Shown here piece after piece: positions 25,041-33,293 of a DNA stretch of 36,112 nt. The stretch spans positions 1 to 36,112 of the forward strand of contig JAKBAB010000010.1 of assembly GCA_021815645.1 (NCBI GenBank), given 5' to 3'. This DNA is from Actinomycetes bacterium. Its GTDB lineage: Bacteria; Actinomycetota; Acidimicrobiia; Acidimicrobiales; RAAP-2. Position 1 is the stretch's first letter. Each line of letters opens with the position of its first letter. Below the pieces are notes generated by a model. It saw only the letters and a list, made by a program, of their open reading frames with translations. It did no database searches and was not told the origin of the DNA. The position numbers and the translations under genes are program-made.

Positions 25041-25912
25041 GGCTGAGCTCGCCACCCCACGAGCGCAGCGCCGAGCAGCGGACCGTCACGGCCCAGGCCC
25101 GACGGTACGACGGTGACGTCGTGAGAGTAAAACATCATCGCCGATTTTCGAGCGGACTTCGTCGCGGTAGCGAAAAACTCTTCGCCGTAGCCCAGGGCCA
25201 CCGAACCCGCGACGTAGCAACGACGAAAGTCGAGAACCGAACTCAACGTACCGATCGCCCGACCAACCAATTCCGCGGTTCGAAATCTGGTCTGTTGGTC
25301 GGCCTCACTCGGGGGACGTCCCGTACGTGCCTCGATGGCCCAACCGGACGCTTCGGCCTCCAAGCAACCACGGGCTCCGCACGAACAAAGGGCTCCGCCG
25401 TCAACGACGTTTAGGTGCCCCACGTGACCGGCGTTGCCCGTGTCACCATCGAGCAGGCGCCCGTTTAGAACGATGCCACCTCCCACGCCCGTGGACACGA
25501 CCATGGAGAGATACGACGAGTCGTGCCTAGCCGCACCGAAAGCACCCTCGGCGAGCGCCAACGCGCGAGCATCCCCCTCAACGAAAACTTCGAGACCGAG
25601 TCCATCGCACAGAAGACGGCGCAAGGGGAATTCGCGCCAACTCGAGATGTTAAGCGGTGACACTAACTCACCGCCGTAAGTCATGGGGCCGGCGCAACCC
25701 ACGCCCACACAGCGCACCGACTGCGCCATTGCCCGAGCCCGGACCTCAGCGAGAATCGCGTCAAGAAGTTGCTCTCCCCCACCAGTTACCGGGACGCGAC
25801 AACGCTCGCCGATGCGACCACCGGGCGATACGACCGCGACGTCAACCTTGGTAGCGCCGACGTCGAGAGCGAGACACGGGAACGCGCCAATCGCGCTCCC
25901 GGAGCCGGTCAT
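25037..25912 (-). CDS. ROK-family sugar kinase (glucokinase-like)
   Basis: 291 aa. The ATP phosphate loop is LDVGATKVDVAVV (16-28). The catalytic aspartate is in VEGDARALALAEG (D114; the usual Asn before it is Gly). STGVGGGIVLNG is the second phosphate motif. The ROK zinc site has GHVGHL (H163, H166) and CSCGARGCLE (C176, C178, C183). No N-terminal helix-turn-helix, so an enzyme rather than a repressor. Glucose or a related hexose is the likely substrate, which is inference. The ATG overlaps the DUF3040 stop (ATGA). Confidence 0.92.
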   Translation of the reverse strand: MTGSGSAIGAFPCLALDVGATKVDVAVVSPGGRIGERCRVPVTGGGEQLLDAILAEVRARAMAQSVRCVGVGCAGPMTYGGELVSPLNISSWREFPLRRLLCDGLGLEVFVEGDARALALAEGAFGAARHDSSYLSMVVSTGVGGGIVLNGRLLDGDTGNAGHVGHLNVVDGGALCSCGARGCLEAEASGWAIEARTGRPPSEADQQTRFRTAELVGRAIGTLSSVLDFRRCYVAGSVALGYGEEFFATATKSARKSAMMFYSHDVTVVPSGLGRDGPLLGAALVGWRAQP

Positions 25913-26295
25913 TCGCTTTTATGGCGATGACGCGACAACCAGTCGCGAAGCGAACTCGTACGAGGACCGTAGTTCGCGTTGGCGTCGTCACCTTGACCGG
26001 GACGTGTGATGTCCCGCCAAGATGCTCGACCGAGGAGACGGGCGTTTCGCTCGACGACGATGGCCGATACAAACATCAGCGCTACCCCCCCGAGGCCCAA
26101 GAGGACCGAGTGAGAAAAGAAGAGCACCAATATTACGAGGCCGACCAGAAAGCCGACCACGCCCCAGCGGACGCGACGTCCGCTGTGGGAGTAAATATTA
26201 GTTTCTCGAACATTCTTCGCGAAGCGCGGATCCTGCTTCGAGAGAGACTCCTCCAATTCGGCCAGGATTCGCTGTTCGTGCTCTGACAGCGGCAC
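25909..26295 (-). CDS. DUF3040 family membrane protein
   Basis: 128 aa starting MPLSEHEQRILAELEESLSKQDPRFAKNV, the typical DUF3040 N-terminus of actinobacteria. Two membrane helices (about 45-65 and 67-85) follow, then a polar C-tail. Function unknown. The track opens one codon earlier at a GTG, but the GTG at 26295 restores the family start. GGAAGGAG is the ribosome site. It is the first gene of the minus-strand unit running through ROK, the 84-aa gene, HNH and the ligase-fold gene. Confidence 0.88.
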   Translation of the reverse strand: MPLSEHEQRILAELEESLSKQDPRFAKNVRETNIYSHSGRRVRWGVVGFLVGLVILVLFFSHSVLLGLGGVALMFVSAIVVERNARLLGRASWRDITRPGQGDDANANYGPRTSSLRDWLSRHRHKSE

Positions 26296-26319
26296 CACGA
26301 CTCCTTCCGTCTTCTCCTA

Positions 26320-26347
26320 ACCGTACTTTATCTTTGGGGGGCGACAA
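26320..26347 (-). promoter_or_regulatory. Candidate promoter for the DUF3040-ROK-HNH unit
   Basis: On the minus strand TTGTCG, a 16-nt spacer and TACGGT lie about 25-50 nt before the DUF3040 start, in an AT-richer patch of the divergent 111-nt intergenic region. The -10 match is only moderate. The region also serves the phosphatase gene, but I see no clear plus-strand promoter there. Confidence 0.3.
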
Positions 26348-26406
26348 CCCGCACGTCGCTCTGCCCAGTTTCACCGACTAGAACTGAGGAAAACCCAAGG
26401 AGAACT

Positions 26407-26934
26407 ATGGCGCCGCGCGCCGTTACCGTAGCCACGGTTTGCACCGGTAACATCTGTCGCTCACCCATGGCGGAGGTTCTCCTACGCCACTACGTCTCAG
26501 CCGATCCGCGCCTCAAGGGGCGAGTAGAAGTCGCCAGCGCCGGAACGGCGCGCTGGCACGTGGGTCGGCCGATGGACCCACGGGCCCGCGGCGCCCTAGA
26601 CCGCGCGGGCCTCGTTGGCTCGGGCACGGTTGGCGCTTACGCCGATCGGAGTTTCATTGCTCGCCACGACCTCATTTTGGTGATGACGCGCGAGCACCGA
26701 AGGGAGATCTACGAGCGTTCGGGGAGCGCCGCGGTGGACGTACGGCTATGGCGAAATTTGGTTGAACCGGGTTGTGAACTCGACTTAGCGGACCCGTACT
26801 ACGGCGACGACAGCGACTTCGACGACTGCCTCGACGTACTCGCCCAAGGCGCGCCGGCGCTCCTCGAGGACTTAATCGAGCGCGTTCTCTTCGTGAGGCG
26901 GGGCGGTAAAAGTTTGCCAACTCAGACGCCGTAG
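26407..26934 (+). CDS. Low-molecular-weight protein-tyrosine phosphatase
   Basis: 175 aa. The signature P-loop VCTGNICRSPMAE is at 11-23, with nucleophile C12 and R18. The general acid lies in LADPYYGDD (D129). These enzymes dephosphorylate tyrosine on proteins; in actinobacteria related ones act in exopolysaccharide or stress signalling (PtpA/PtpB-like), but no partner kinase is seen here. The residues expected for catalysis are present. The ATG is preceded by AAGGAG at 26397-26402. It is divergent from DUF3040 and 73 nt upstream of nhaA. Confidence 0.93.
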   Translation: MAPRAVTVATVCTGNICRSPMAEVLLRHYVSADPRLKGRVEVASAGTARWHVGRPMDPRARGALDRAGLVGSGTVGAYADRSFIARHDLILVMTREHRREIYERSGSAAVDVRLWRNLVEPGCELDLADPYYGDDSDFDDCLDVLAQGAPALLEDLIERVLFVRRGGKSLPTQTP

Positions 26935-27007
26935 CTCCGCGGCCGACTGCTCACATCGCCAGCCCCGTCCCTTTTCCGCCCACCGGGATGCTCGTTAGGC
27001 TTTCGAC

Positions 27008-28159
27008 GTGCCGACCGCTAGGCGACTGCTCGATCCGGTAGCGCTCGATCACGAATTCGCTCCAGCCATCACGCTCGTCGCCGGCGCGAGCGTCGCCCTC
27101 GCTTACTCGAAGCTTTTTGCGACGTCGTACTTTCGCACTGTCTACACGAACTCGACGTGGTCACCGTTGCGAGAACTGGGCGTCAGTTCACTTCACGATC
27201 TCACGGTGAACTTGCTAATGGTCGTCTTTTTCTTCGCCCTCGGCCTCGAAGTCGCCCACGAATTCGCACCGGCCCCACTCGCGCGTGTACGCTCCGCGCT
27301 ACCCGCAGTTTGCGGAGCCGCCGGTGGAATGCTCGCCACCGCCCTAGGGTCCCTAGCGGCCGGCGAGATTCTCCACTCGGCGGCGCTCGTACGCGGGTGG
27401 GGCGTTCCGATGGCCACTGACGTGGCGTTCACCCTCGCGCTATTGGCCGTGGCCGGTCGAAGACTCCCATCTCACGTTCGAGTTTTTCTCTTAACTTTGG
27501 CGATTTGCGACGACGTACTCAGCGTGATTGTCCTTTCGCTGAGCGGCCACGCTCACTTGCGCTGGTGGGGTCTCGTTCTCACCGTGGTTACGGTATCGGC
27601 TGTGGTGATCGTGCGCGGGCGCGTGAGCGGTGTCGTCGTCGTCGCCGCGGTAGTGGCGCTATGGCTCGCCTTTTCGGCGGCGAACCTCGAGCCCGCGCTC
27701 GCTGGCCTCATCGGTGGCGCGGTGCTGGGCGCCGCCCCCTGGCGTACGAGCGCCCACGCAATCGCCAATCGAGTCTCGGTGGGCCTGGTCCTGCCCCTCT
27801 ACGCTTTCGTAGCCTGCGGTCTCCAGTGGAGTCACGTCGGTTTTCGCGGCGCGGTCGGTGCGGTCGTCATCGCCACCATCGCCGTCCGGTTAGTGGGTAA
27901 GTCGTTGGGAATCACCGCCGGGGTGCAGTTCGCCTACGCCACCGGGATGAGCCCAAGCGCTCGAATGGCGCCTTCACTGCTCGCGACGCTCGGCCTTACG
28001 TGCGCTATTGGCTTCACGGTTCCCCTCTTCTTCGCCGCCCGGATCTTTGGTGCCAACACTGTGCTCTACGACGCGTTCGCCTTGGGACTTCTCCTGAGTT
28101 CTCTCGTCGCCGCCGTCGCCGGCGGTCTCTTGATTCACTCGCGGCGCGGTATTGAGTAG
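27008..28159 (+). CDS. nhaA: Na+/H+ antiporter NhaA
   Basis: 383-aa NhaA antiporter with about 12 membrane helices. FFFALGLEVAHEF (74-86) is the conserved early loop. The ion-binding aspartates are in PMATDVAF (D138, equivalent to E. coli D133) and AICDDVLSV (D168-D169, equivalent to D163-D164). The lysine of the fourth key site is in VGKSLG (K298, equivalent to K300). All expected functional residues are therefore present. It exports Na+/Li+ for H+ in pH and salt homeostasis. GTG start with a poor ribosome site. The nitronate monooxygenase gene follows after 13 nt. Confidence 0.95.
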   Translation: MPTARRLLDPVALDHEFAPAITLVAGASVALAYSKLFATSYFRTVYTNSTWSPLRELGVSSLHDLTVNLLMVVFFFALGLEVAHEFAPAPLARVRSALPAVCGAAGGMLATALGSLAAGEILHSAALVRGWGVPMATDVAFTLALLAVAGRRLPSHVRVFLLTLAICDDVLSVIVLSLSGHAHLRWWGLVLTVVTVSAVVIVRGRVSGVVVVAAVVALWLAFSAANLEPALAGLIGGAVLGAAPWRTSAHAIANRVSVGLVLPLYAFVACGLQWSHVGFRGAVGAVVIATIAVRLVGKSLGITAGVQFAYATGMSPSARMAPSLLATLGLTCAIGFTVPLFFAARIFGANTVLYDAFALGLLLSSLVAAVAGGLLIHSRRGIE

Positions 28160-28172
28160 TTTGAAGGGCTAG

Positions 28173-29135
28173 ATGAAGACTCGGCTCACCGAACTACTCG
28201 GCGTCGAACACCCCATCATGCTCGCGGGTATGGGTGGTGTCTCGTACAGTTCACTCGTGGCGGCCGTGTCCAACGCGGGCGGCTACGGCTGCCTCGGTGC
28301 TTCCACGATGTCGCGTGACACGTTAATTGAGGAAATCGCCGCCACGAGGGCCCGGACCACTCGTCCCTTCGGCGTCGACCTCCTGACGGCTTTTCCCGAC
28401 TCACTGGTCGAACACGTCGAGCTCGCGATCGAAGGCGGGGCCAGCACTTTCGTCGCCGGGTTAGGAGTTCCCAGCCAGATCGTTGAGTTGTGTCACCAAA
28501 ACGGCGTACTGGTGGTATCTCTGTGCGGCAAAGTTGACCACGCCCTTAGGGCCCGTGACGCCGGTTGCGATCTCGTGGTTGCTCAAGGAACCGAGGCCGG
28601 TGGCCACACTGGCCTCGTGGCGACTTTGCCCCTAGTGCCGCTGATCGTCGACGCCCTCGCTGGAGAGATACCAGTGGTGGCCGCCGGGGGAATATTCGAT
28701 GGCCGCGGACTCGCCGCCTCGCTCGCCCTAGGCGCGGACGGGGTTTGGGTGGGAACCCGCTTCATCGCCACTTTCGAGGCGCGAACTCTGCCGGGATACC
28801 ACGACAGGATTCTCGAAGCGCGCGAGGACGCCACGGTCATCTCACGCGCTTTCACCGGCAAAACCATGCGAGTCCTTAGCAACGACACGACGGCCCGTTA
28901 CGAAGCCGACCCCAGCCTGCTCCACCCTTTTCCCGATCAACTTTTCACCTCAATGCGCGAGGGAACTTTTCACCTCGGTGGCGACGGATTTACCTCGGGA
29001 GTCGACTTTCGCCGGGAGGGATACCCCGCCGGACAGGCGGTGGGCGGAGTCGAGGAGATACTTCCCGCGGCCCAGATTATTCAGCGAATGGTCGACGACG
29101 CGAGCGAAATCATCGCTCGCCTCGCCCAGCTCTAA
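28173..29135 (+). CDS. Nitronate monooxygenase-like FMN oxidoreductase
   Basis: 320-aa TIM-barrel flavoprotein of the NPD/NMO and FabK group. It begins TRLTELLGVEHPIMLAGMGG, has FGVDLL, and GTEAGGHTG (139-147) with the probable catalytic H145. AAGGIFDGRGLAASLALGADGVWVGTRF forms the FMN phosphate site. Class I NMO detoxifies propionate-3-nitronate; class II and FabK-like relatives differ, and the sequence alone does not decide. ATG with GAAGGG at good spacing, 13 nt after nhaA. Confidence 0.88.
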   Translation: MKTRLTELLGVEHPIMLAGMGGVSYSSLVAAVSNAGGYGCLGASTMSRDTLIEEIAATRARTTRPFGVDLLTAFPDSLVEHVELAIEGGASTFVAGLGVPSQIVELCHQNGVLVVSLCGKVDHALRARDAGCDLVVAQGTEAGGHTGLVATLPLVPLIVDALAGEIPVVAAGGIFDGRGLAASLALGADGVWVGTRFIATFEARTLPGYHDRILEAREDATVISRAFTGKTMRVLSNDTTARYEADPSLLHPFPDQLFTSMREGTFHLGGDGFTSGVDFRREGYPAGQAVGGVEEILPAAQIIQRMVDDASEIIARLAQL

Positions 29136-29179
29136 TCGGCGACTCCTTAGACCGAGGGAGACCGCCCTATGGTTTGGGG

Positions 29180-29659
29180 GTGACCAGGGAACGACTCGAC
29201 GAGGACGAGATCATCTCCACGGTCCGTAGCCACGCGCGGCGCGTAACGGCCGCGAAACGAGCTCTCGCCCACGTACTGGCCGGGTCGACCCACCACCTCA
29301 CCGTGGACGAAATTACCCTCGCCGTTCAGCGCCGCCTGCCCGACGTCAGTTTGTCGACCGTTTACCGAATTCTCGAAGAGTTCGAAGAACTCAACATCGT
29401 CGTGCACACCCACCTTGGCCAGCCGGCCGCGGTCTACCATTTGGCCGGCCCCGTCCACGGGCACTTGACCTGCGACTCATGCCAAACCACTGAGGAGATT
29501 CCGTCGGGTCTCTTCGACGAGCTGAGCCGACGGGTTCTCACTGGTTTCGGCTTTCGCCTCGACCGTCACCACCTAGCGTTGTCGGGTACGTGCGCCCACT
29601 GCGCGAGCCCTGGCCCCAGCGCTGCACCGCCGAGCGAGGCGCCCTCGAGCCATTCTTAA
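29180..29659 (+). CDS. Fur-family metalloregulator
   Basis: 159-aa Fur/Zur/PerR-type repressor from the GTG at 29180; the track begins two codons earlier at TTG. The winged helix contains VDEITLAVQRRLPDVSLSTVYRILEEFEEL. The dimerisation domain has HGHLTCDSC and GTCAHC, giving the structural zinc cysteines C98, C101, C138 and C141. The regulatory site includes His residues around VYHLAGPVHGH and RHHLALSG. The metal cannot be assigned. No Shine-Dalgarno is visible; a TATGGT hexamer 6 nt upstream may mark a leaderless transcript. It lies between a flavoprotein gene and an ABC exporter, which may be targets. Confidence 0.92.
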   Translation: MTRERLDEDEIISTVRSHARRVTAAKRALAHVLAGSTHHLTVDEITLAVQRRLPDVSLSTVYRILEEFEELNIVVHTHLGQPAAVYHLAGPVHGHLTCDSCQTTEEIPSGLFDELSRRVLTGFGFRLDRHHLALSGTCAHCASPGPSAAPPSEAPSSHS

Positions 29660-29691
29660 CGACGCCTTATCGCCGAGTAGTTAGGGCTCAC

Positions 29692-29711
29692 TAGATTTTC
29701 TTAGGAATCTA
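29692..29711. repeat. Perfect inverted repeat over the exporter ribosome-binding site
   Basis: TAGATT, an 8-nt spacer and AATCTA lie one base before the ABC ATPase start codon. AGGA, the only ribosome-site candidate, sits across the spacer and second arm. It may be an operator for a dimeric regulator or an RNA hairpin that hides the ribosome site. The pocket is AT-rich in a GC-rich genome. Confidence 0.45.
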
Positions 29712-29712
29712 A

Positions 29713-30627
29713 ATGATTAAGGTTGAACACCTCTCTAAGCGCTACCGAAAGACCCTGGCCGTCGACGACCTGGAGTTCGAGGTCCGCCCCGGGGTCGTGA
29801 CGGGTTTCCTCGGACCGAACGGATCGGGCAAGTCCACGACGATGCGCATTATCTTGGGCCTCGACCACCCCACGAGTGGTCGCGCCACCATTAAGGGCCA
29901 AAAGTACGGGGAGATCGCCGACCCCCTCCATGTCGTGGGCGCCCTCCTCGACGCCAAGGCGGTGCACCCGGGGCGCTCGGCGCGAAGCCACCTGCGCGCT
30001 CTGGCGGCGTCGAACCGCATCGCGTTTCGAAGGGTGGACGACGTTCTGGAGTTTGTGGGCATATCCGCGGTCGCCGATAAGAGAGTCGGTGAATATTCAC
30101 TCGGCATGAGTCAAAGACTCGGGATCGCCGCCGCCCTGCTCGGCGACCCCGAAGTACTGCTCTTCGACGAGCCCGTCAACGGGCTCGACCCGGAAGGAAT
30201 TCGTTGGATACGTGAACTTTTCCGCTCTCTGGCCAGTGAAGGTCGAACGGTATTCGTCTCGTCACATTTGATGAGCGAAATGGCGGTGAGCGCCGACCAA
30301 ATTGTGGTTATTGGGCGGGGCCGTTTCATTACCCAAGGCTCCCTCGAGTCGCTGACCGCCAACGCGCAAGGGTTCGTCTACGTACGTTCGGGTGATCCCG
30401 CGCAACTTCTTCGAGCCCTCGTCGCTCGCGGCGCCGTCGCGAGCCCGGTCAACGACGGTGCCCTTAGCGTCAGTGGACTCACCACCGACGACGTCGGACG
30501 TATCGCCTTCGCCTCGGGCGTGACGCTCTTTGAACTCACGCCCCAACGGGCCTCGCTCGAGGAAGTCTTCATGGAACTCACCGCCGACTCGGTCGAATAC
30601 GGATCCCCGGGGCGGCCCGGTGAGTAG
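29713..30627 (+). CDS. ABC-2-type exporter ATP-binding protein
   Basis: 304-aa ATPase. Walker A is GPNGSGKST (34-42), the signature is YSLGMSQRLGIAAALLG (an LGMxQR variant typical of drug or bacitracin-type exporters), and Walker B is VLLFDEPVNGLDP, followed by the switch His in VSSHLM. A C-terminal extension of about 80 residues is typical of the DrrA/NatA/BcrA group. The substrate is unknown. ATG with AGGA, inside the inverted repeat. It overlaps the permease gene by 8 nt. The permease is encoded immediately downstream. Confidence 0.93.
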   Translation: MIKVEHLSKRYRKTLAVDDLEFEVRPGVVTGFLGPNGSGKSTTMRIILGLDHPTSGRATIKGQKYGEIADPLHVVGALLDAKAVHPGRSARSHLRALAASNRIAFRRVDDVLEFVGISAVADKRVGEYSLGMSQRLGIAAALLGDPEVLLFDEPVNGLDPEGIRWIRELFRSLASEGRTVFVSSHLMSEMAVSADQIVVIGRGRFITQGSLESLTANAQGFVYVRSGDPAQLLRALVARGAVASPVNDGALSVSGLTTDDVGRIAFASGVTLFELTPQRASLEEVFMELTADSVEYGSPGRPGE

Positions 30628-31405
30628 CGAGGTAACCCTTAGGTCGGCCGTTCGCGCCGAGTGGATCAAATTTCGGTCCGTTCGTTCAACGATCGTCGGG
30701 GTCGCGACGACCTTCGTCCTCACGATTGGCCTGGGTGCCGTCATCTGCTTCGCCGTGCGGTCGCGCTGGAGTTCGGCCGGACCCCTTCGTCAGGCCACCT
30801 TCGATCCCGTTACCACGAGTTTGGGCGGTACCCTTTTCGCCCAGTTCGCCGTGGGGGTCATTGGGGCACTGTTTATAACCAGCGAATACTCCTCGGGCGC
30901 CATCCGTTCCACGCTGGCGGCCGTTCCCGCGCGCGGCGCGCTCGTGGTCGCCAAGCTCGTCGTGCTGGTATCTTCAATCTTCCTCGTCGCACAAATTGCG
31001 TGCTTCGGCGCATTCTCGTTGGGCCAGAGCATCTTCTCGGGCGTCGTACCCACCGCGTCGCTCTCCACCGGACCGGTCCTGCTCTCGGTATTTTTAGGTG
31101 GTGTCTACCTGACGGCGCTCACGACTCTGGGATTCGCCCTCGGACTGATTCTGCGCCACAGCGCCGCGTGCATCAGTGTATTTACGTCACTGCTTCTGAT
31201 CTTGCCCATCGTGACCTTTCTATTGCCCCAGAGTTGGCAGAACGCCTTCGCTAAATTCGAACCGTCCACCTTGGGCCAGTCGATGATGACGCCCACGGCC
31301 CCGGCCAATAGCCTGAGCGCCGGCCCCGCCACGCTGCTCTTGTTTGTCTACGTAGCTTTCGCGCTAGGTTTGGGTGTCACCATGTTGAAACGACGCGACG
31401 CGTGA
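30620..31405 (+). CDS. ABC-2-type exporter permease
   Basis: 261-aa membrane protein with six predicted helices. It starts VSSEVTLRSAVRAEWIKFRSVRS, the N-terminal amphipathic pattern of ABC-2 permeases next to BcrA/NatA-type ATPases. ITSEYSSGAIRSTLAAVP is the typical coupling-loop motif. I chose the GTG at 30620, overlapping the ATPase gene by 8 nt; the longer track ORF from 30530 is mostly a shadow of the ATPase. The stop overlaps the nitroreductase start as GTGA. Confidence 0.9.
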   Translation: MSSEVTLRSAVRAEWIKFRSVRSTIVGVATTFVLTIGLGAVICFAVRSRWSSAGPLRQATFDPVTTSLGGTLFAQFAVGVIGALFITSEYSSGAIRSTLAAVPARGALVVAKLVVLVSSIFLVAQIACFGAFSLGQSIFSGVVPTASLSTGPVLLSVFLGGVYLTALTTLGFALGLILRHSAACISVFTSLLLILPIVTFLLPQSWQNAFAKFEPSTLGQSMMTPTAPANSLSAGPATLLLFVYVAFALGLGVTMLKRRDA

Positions 31406-32133
31406 ACGAGCCAACGGGTGACCTACGAGATTCGACTACCCTGGCGGGCGCCCTACGCGCTTCGGGCGCGGTTCGAGAGTTCACCGACGACGTCGTGACC
31501 GATTCGACGCTCTACGACATTCTCGACGACGCCCGCTTCGCCCCTTCCGGTGGCAACCGACAGCCCTGGCGCGTCATCGTTCTTCGTGACCCTGACCAAC
31601 GTCGCCTGGTCGCTGAGACGTATTTAGAAGCGTGGCACGACTACGTCGGTCACGTCCTCGCCGGTCTAGTGCCCTTCGCGCCAACCGCTACCGCGCAGGA
31701 CCGCCTGAGCGCCCTCGAGCGGCGAGGAGACGCGGTAGCGAAATCGGATCCCCGCGGTTTCGCCGAAACTCTCGCCGACGCACCGGCCCTTCTACTGGTA
31801 ACCGTTGACCTCTCACAGCTGGCCGCGACCGATCGAGACCTGCCGCGCTACACCTTCGTCGGTGGGGCGTCGGTCTACCCCTTCGTGTGGAACGTCCTAC
31901 TCGCCGCCCAAGCGCGGGGACTGGGGGGCGTGATGACTACCGTAGCGACCCGTCTCGAAGACCGGTTACGCCCAGTTCTCAAACTCGATGACAACGATGC
32001 GGTCGCCGCGATGGTCGTCCTCGGCTACCCGCGCCGGCGGGTCGCGCGATTGACGAGGCGCCCGGTCGAACGGTTCACGACCCTAGACACGCGCAACGGG
32101 CCGGCCCTCGAGCCAAACAACCCATCGGCCTAG
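31402..32133 (+). CDS. Nitroreductase-family FMN oxidoreductase
   Basis: 243 aa. The N-terminal VREFTDDVVTDSTLYDILDDARFAPSGGNRQPWRVIVL is the FMN-phosphate binding segment of the nitroreductase fold. GLGGVMTT and VAAMVVLGYPRRR are the C-terminal FMN and dimer blocks. Substrates of this family vary (nitro compounds, quinones, B12 ligand synthesis, iodotyrosine). Coupling to an ABC exporter suggests a joint role in detoxification, which is inference. GTG start. The stop shares CTAG with the convergent CoA-transferase stop. Confidence 0.9.
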   Translation: MNEPTGDLRDSTTLAGALRASGAVREFTDDVVTDSTLYDILDDARFAPSGGNRQPWRVIVLRDPDQRRLVAETYLEAWHDYVGHVLAGLVPFAPTATAQDRLSALERRGDAVAKSDPRGFAETLADAPALLLVTVDLSQLAATDRDLPRYTFVGGASVYPFVWNVLLAAQARGLGGVMTTVATRLEDRLRPVLKLDDNDAVAAMVVLGYPRRRVARLTRRPVERFTTLDTRNGPALEPNNPSA

Positions 32134-33293
32134 GGGCCGTCGCCGAATATCTCTGCGGTGTCTTGCCCGAGGGTGCGCGGTCCGCGGCGCACCACCGGTC
32201 GGCGACCGTCGATCAATAGCGGCGACCCCATGGTGCGCGTAACTCCGGCGGGAACAGTTACTTCAGTGACGAAGTCGCCCCCCGCAATCTGAGGCTGCCC
32301 GAAGGCCTCGGCGACGTCGAAGATTGGGGCGTGGGGCACCTTCGTGTGAGCGAGGCGGGTCAACCAGTAGTTCGTTGTCTGGGTCGAAAAGATCTCGTCG
32401 AGCGCCGCTCTGACGTGATCGCGCTCGCGTACTCGTTCGTCGTTGCCCGCCCACTCGACTCGCGCCGTCAACGCGCCGACGTCGAGCGCGCGCACCAGGG
32501 CGACCCACTGCTGATCAGTGCCCACCGCGAGCAGTAGAAAACCGTCGGCGGTGCGCACCGGTCCGTAGGGGACGATACTCGGGTGGTCGTTACCCAATCG
32601 AGGGGGATTGAGGCCCGTAGATAGGTACCCCTGCGCCTGATTGACGAGCGTACTCATGGTGGCTTCGAGCATCGGCGCCTCGTAGCGACGACCGGGACGT
32701 CCGCGCAAGACCCCGTAGAGTCCGCTCACTAGGGCGAGAGCGGCGTATAGCCCCGTCGTCACGTCGGCCACGGGCGCACCCACTTTGCTCGGGGTACCAC
32801 CCGGCTCACCAGTTACGCCCATCAGTCCCGAACGGGCCTGGGCCAACAGGTCAAAAGAGGGATTCTCGGCCAGCGGACCACCCGAAGTCGCCGGGGTGAC
32901 ACTCACCCACACGCAGTCGGGGTTGAGAGCGCGAAGGCGATCAACGCCGAGGTCGCGCACCTGGCTGGGCAGGAAATTCTCGACGACCGCGTCGGCGAGC
33001 AGCACCAACTCGCTGACCCGGGCGAAGTCTCGCGAATCGCGCAGGTCGGCCACGACGTTTCTTCGGTGACGATTGACCGCTAGGTAGTAGGTCGAGTCCG
33101 ATCCGAAGCGCGGCGGCGCGAGTGCGCGCACGGGGTCGCCTTGCGGACCTTCAACCTTGACCACGTCCGCCCCGAGATCGCCGGCGATCATTGCGCACAG
33201 CGGTCCGGCGAGAACCCGCGAAAAGTCTAAGACGCGAACGCCCTCGAGCGGTAGTCCCGTACCGCGGTTAGTTGGGTCAATGTCCCACGGCAC
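32130..33293 (-). CDS. Class III (CaiB/BaiF) CoA-transferase
   Basis: 387 aa. Family blocks include LEGVRVLDFSRVLAGPLCAMIAGDLGADVVKVE (16-48), FDLLAQARSGLMGVTGEP (147-164) and GAPVADVTTGLYAALALVSGL, where D177 matches the catalytic aspartate of formyl-CoA transferase. The enzyme moves CoA between carboxylic acids. The GTG shares one base with the ATPase stop (TAGTG), tying it to the amino-acid importer operon. The acid acted on is unknown; an imported carboxylate is an inference. Confidence 0.92.
   Translation of the reverse strand: MPWDIDPTNRGTGLPLEGVRVLDFSRVLAGPLCAMIAGDLGADVVKVEGPQGDPVRALAPPRFGSDSTYYLAVNRHRRNVVADLRDSRDFARVSELVLLADAVVENFLPSQVRDLGVDRLRALNPDCVWVSVTPATSGGPLAENPSFDLLAQARSGLMGVTGEPGGTPSKVGAPVADVTTGLYAALALVSGLYGVLRGRPGRRYEAPMLEATMSTLVNQAQGYLSTGLNPPRLGNDHPSIVPYGPVRTADGFLLLAVGTDQQWVALVRALDVGALTARVEWAGNDERVRERDHVRAALDEIFSTQTTNYWLTRLAHTKVPHAPIFDVAEAFGQPQIAGGDFVTEVTVPAGVTRTMGSPLLIDGRRPVVRRGPRTLGQDTAEIFGDGP

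Noticed and set aside
30530-30619. Upstream extension of the ABC-2 permease ORF
   Set aside because: These codons overlap the ATPase 3' end and read as Arg/Ser/Pro shadow. The conserved permease N-terminus begins at the GTG at 30620.
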